A stretch of DNA of 64,000 nt. Origin: Diaporthe sp. PMI_573 (Eukaryota; Ascomycota; Sordariomycetes; Diaporthales; Diaporthaceae). The notes under the pieces are model-generated. The model saw only the letters and a program-made list of their open reading frames with translations, was not told the DNA's origin and made no database searches. Shown piece by piece: positions 63,146 through 64,000 of this stretch. The translations under genes were made by a program, and so were the position numbers. Within the stretch, counting starts at the first letter, position 1. Each line of letters starts with the position of its first letter. The DNA lies in contig JAJTUP010000042.1 in assembly GCA_021399435.1 (NCBI GenBank), positions 372,001-436,000 on the forward strand, read 5' to 3'.

Positions 63146-64000
63146 ATGAGAGATTTGAGCCTTGCTCTCTTTTCTGGGGAGATCGACGCTGAGGAGTGGA
63201 GTAGGGTAGTGGAAATCTGTCGCGCGGCGATTGAGGAAGAGGCATGGAAGCTTGCTTTCTATCACAGGCTCCAAAAAGCAAAAGGGTTCATTCAGGCAGA
63301 GAGTGCCAATTCTACAGCCAAGGAGCGTCTCAAGAATTTTAGAGCTTATTTGCAAGAGCCGTCGCCTTTGAGGAATCACTTTATCGCACTGTCTCCTACA
63401 GGACAGCAACTACTTGCTCTTTCATATTTTGACAAGGGTTTCAACCAATATTTCAAACCACAATATGTGGAAGACTTCGTCAAACAGCACAGGCTTCAAT
63501 TCAGCTTAGTTGTTTCTCGACTGCTGAGTAATAGGAAACGTTTCGATATAACCAATTTCTTGAAAACTGGACCCGGTAAACCAAGGAACTTCTTTGCCAA
63601 AAGAACATCGCTAACTCTCACATAGAGCCAAATCAAAACTCGGAGCAAGATCCAACTCGTACAATCATCGGCAGGTTGACTGGTCTGATCATCGACCTCG
63701 ACACTCGTACCATCTCTGTCCCACCAAGGGAATCGACACCAGAGCCAGCTGATGCCTCAACTACCCCAGACAATCAGACACAACAGCCTCCCAGCGTGAT
63801 TTCGCCCATCCATCCCGAAGCCACGAGCTCCCAGCCATCGCCGCAGCAAGCATGCAGTGCCCTTGATCAGTCCAGCTCCGGCCAAGCTTCGCCAGCCGCT
63901 GACTGCAAATCCGACGAGACCGTCCCAAAGAGGAAACGGTCTCATGGATTCGATGGCCCTCCGGCCCAGAGAGCCCGGCACGTCGTCTCTGTTCCGCCGC
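63146..64000 (+). CDS. Hypothetical nuclear protein, two exons, runs off the window
   Basis: ATG 63146 (MRDLSLALFSGEIDAEEWSR). Exon 1 ends at 63575. A 50-bp intron (63576-63625; donor gtaaac, branch gctaac, acceptor catag) restores frame into exon 2, which is open to the end of the window. The N-terminal ~145 residues look helical and folded (LSPTGQQLLALSYFDKGFNQ, HRLQFSLVVSRLLSNRKRFD). Next comes a short conserved-looking strand (IIGRLTGLIIDLDTRTISVP), then a Pro/Ser/Gln-rich disordered region with the NLS-like VPKRKRSHGFDG. Family not recognised. The upstream minisatellite is in its promoter or 5' UTR. Confidence 0.6.

Overview
The window looks like an accessory, transposon-rich stretch of a filamentous ascomycete genome. 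The signs are short introns (46-95 bp) with GTRNGY-type donors and CTAAC/CTGAC-like branch points near the acceptor, a CBM1-carrying GH10 xylanase, Tad1-like LINEs, hAT, pogo and Helitron relics, and a patatin/RING-like relic of a type common in fungi. Few genes look like intact host genes: a class II aldolase/adducin-family gene (4593-5578), the secreted xylanase (47308-48674), and several unrecognised ORFs. Much of the rest is mobile DNA or genes cut by it.

Layout. 1-3742: a degenerate ~31-bp tandem repeat, then a hAT element (901-3742) with a dead transposase. 3743-8830: the aldolase-family gene, then about 3 kb with no gene I can recognise. 8831-21012: three minus-strand LINEs arranged head to tail. 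Copy A is a 3' fragment, copy B has a frameshifted ORF2, and copy C is apparently full length with two open ORFs and a 12-bp target duplication. 21610-27225: hAT and LINE fragments, a truncated Nudix gene and small unknown ORFs. 27790-34238: two overlapping unknown ORFs, a second dead hAT transposase carrying its own intron, a TPR fragment of the NLR/kinesin-light-chain type, and an unknown two-exon gene. 36328-36726: a short internally deleted relative of the first hAT element.

37134-61933 is a large inverted-repeat structure. Two nearly identical arms (37134-41305 and 55922-61933) each carry a gene for a 673-residue protein with an RGG-like basic tract, a Ulp1-like fold whose catalytic Gln and Cys positions look substituted, and a C-terminal helical tail. 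The right-arm copy is split by a 1,850-bp pogo-type transposon (57668-59517) with 43-bp terminal repeats and a TA target duplication. The 14.6-kb spacer holds a truncated SKP1 paralogue, a patatin/RING-like relic, an unknown zinc-knuckle ORF, a hAT scrap fused to the first exon of a GH7 cellulase, the intact GH10 xylanase, a TA-flanked MITE, a 5'-truncated Helitron Rep/helicase and further scraps. 61934-64000 holds another unit of the arm-associated repeat, a 16-bp minisatellite (11 perfect copies) and the start of an unknown two-exon gene running off the window.

The genes do not form a pathway. The cellulose/xylan-degrading enzymes are the only functional theme, and one of the two is destroyed. 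The best candidate for something undescribed is the multicopy element represented by the arms: the Ulp1-like gene plus its flanking ~1.1-1.3-kb-spaced repeat units.
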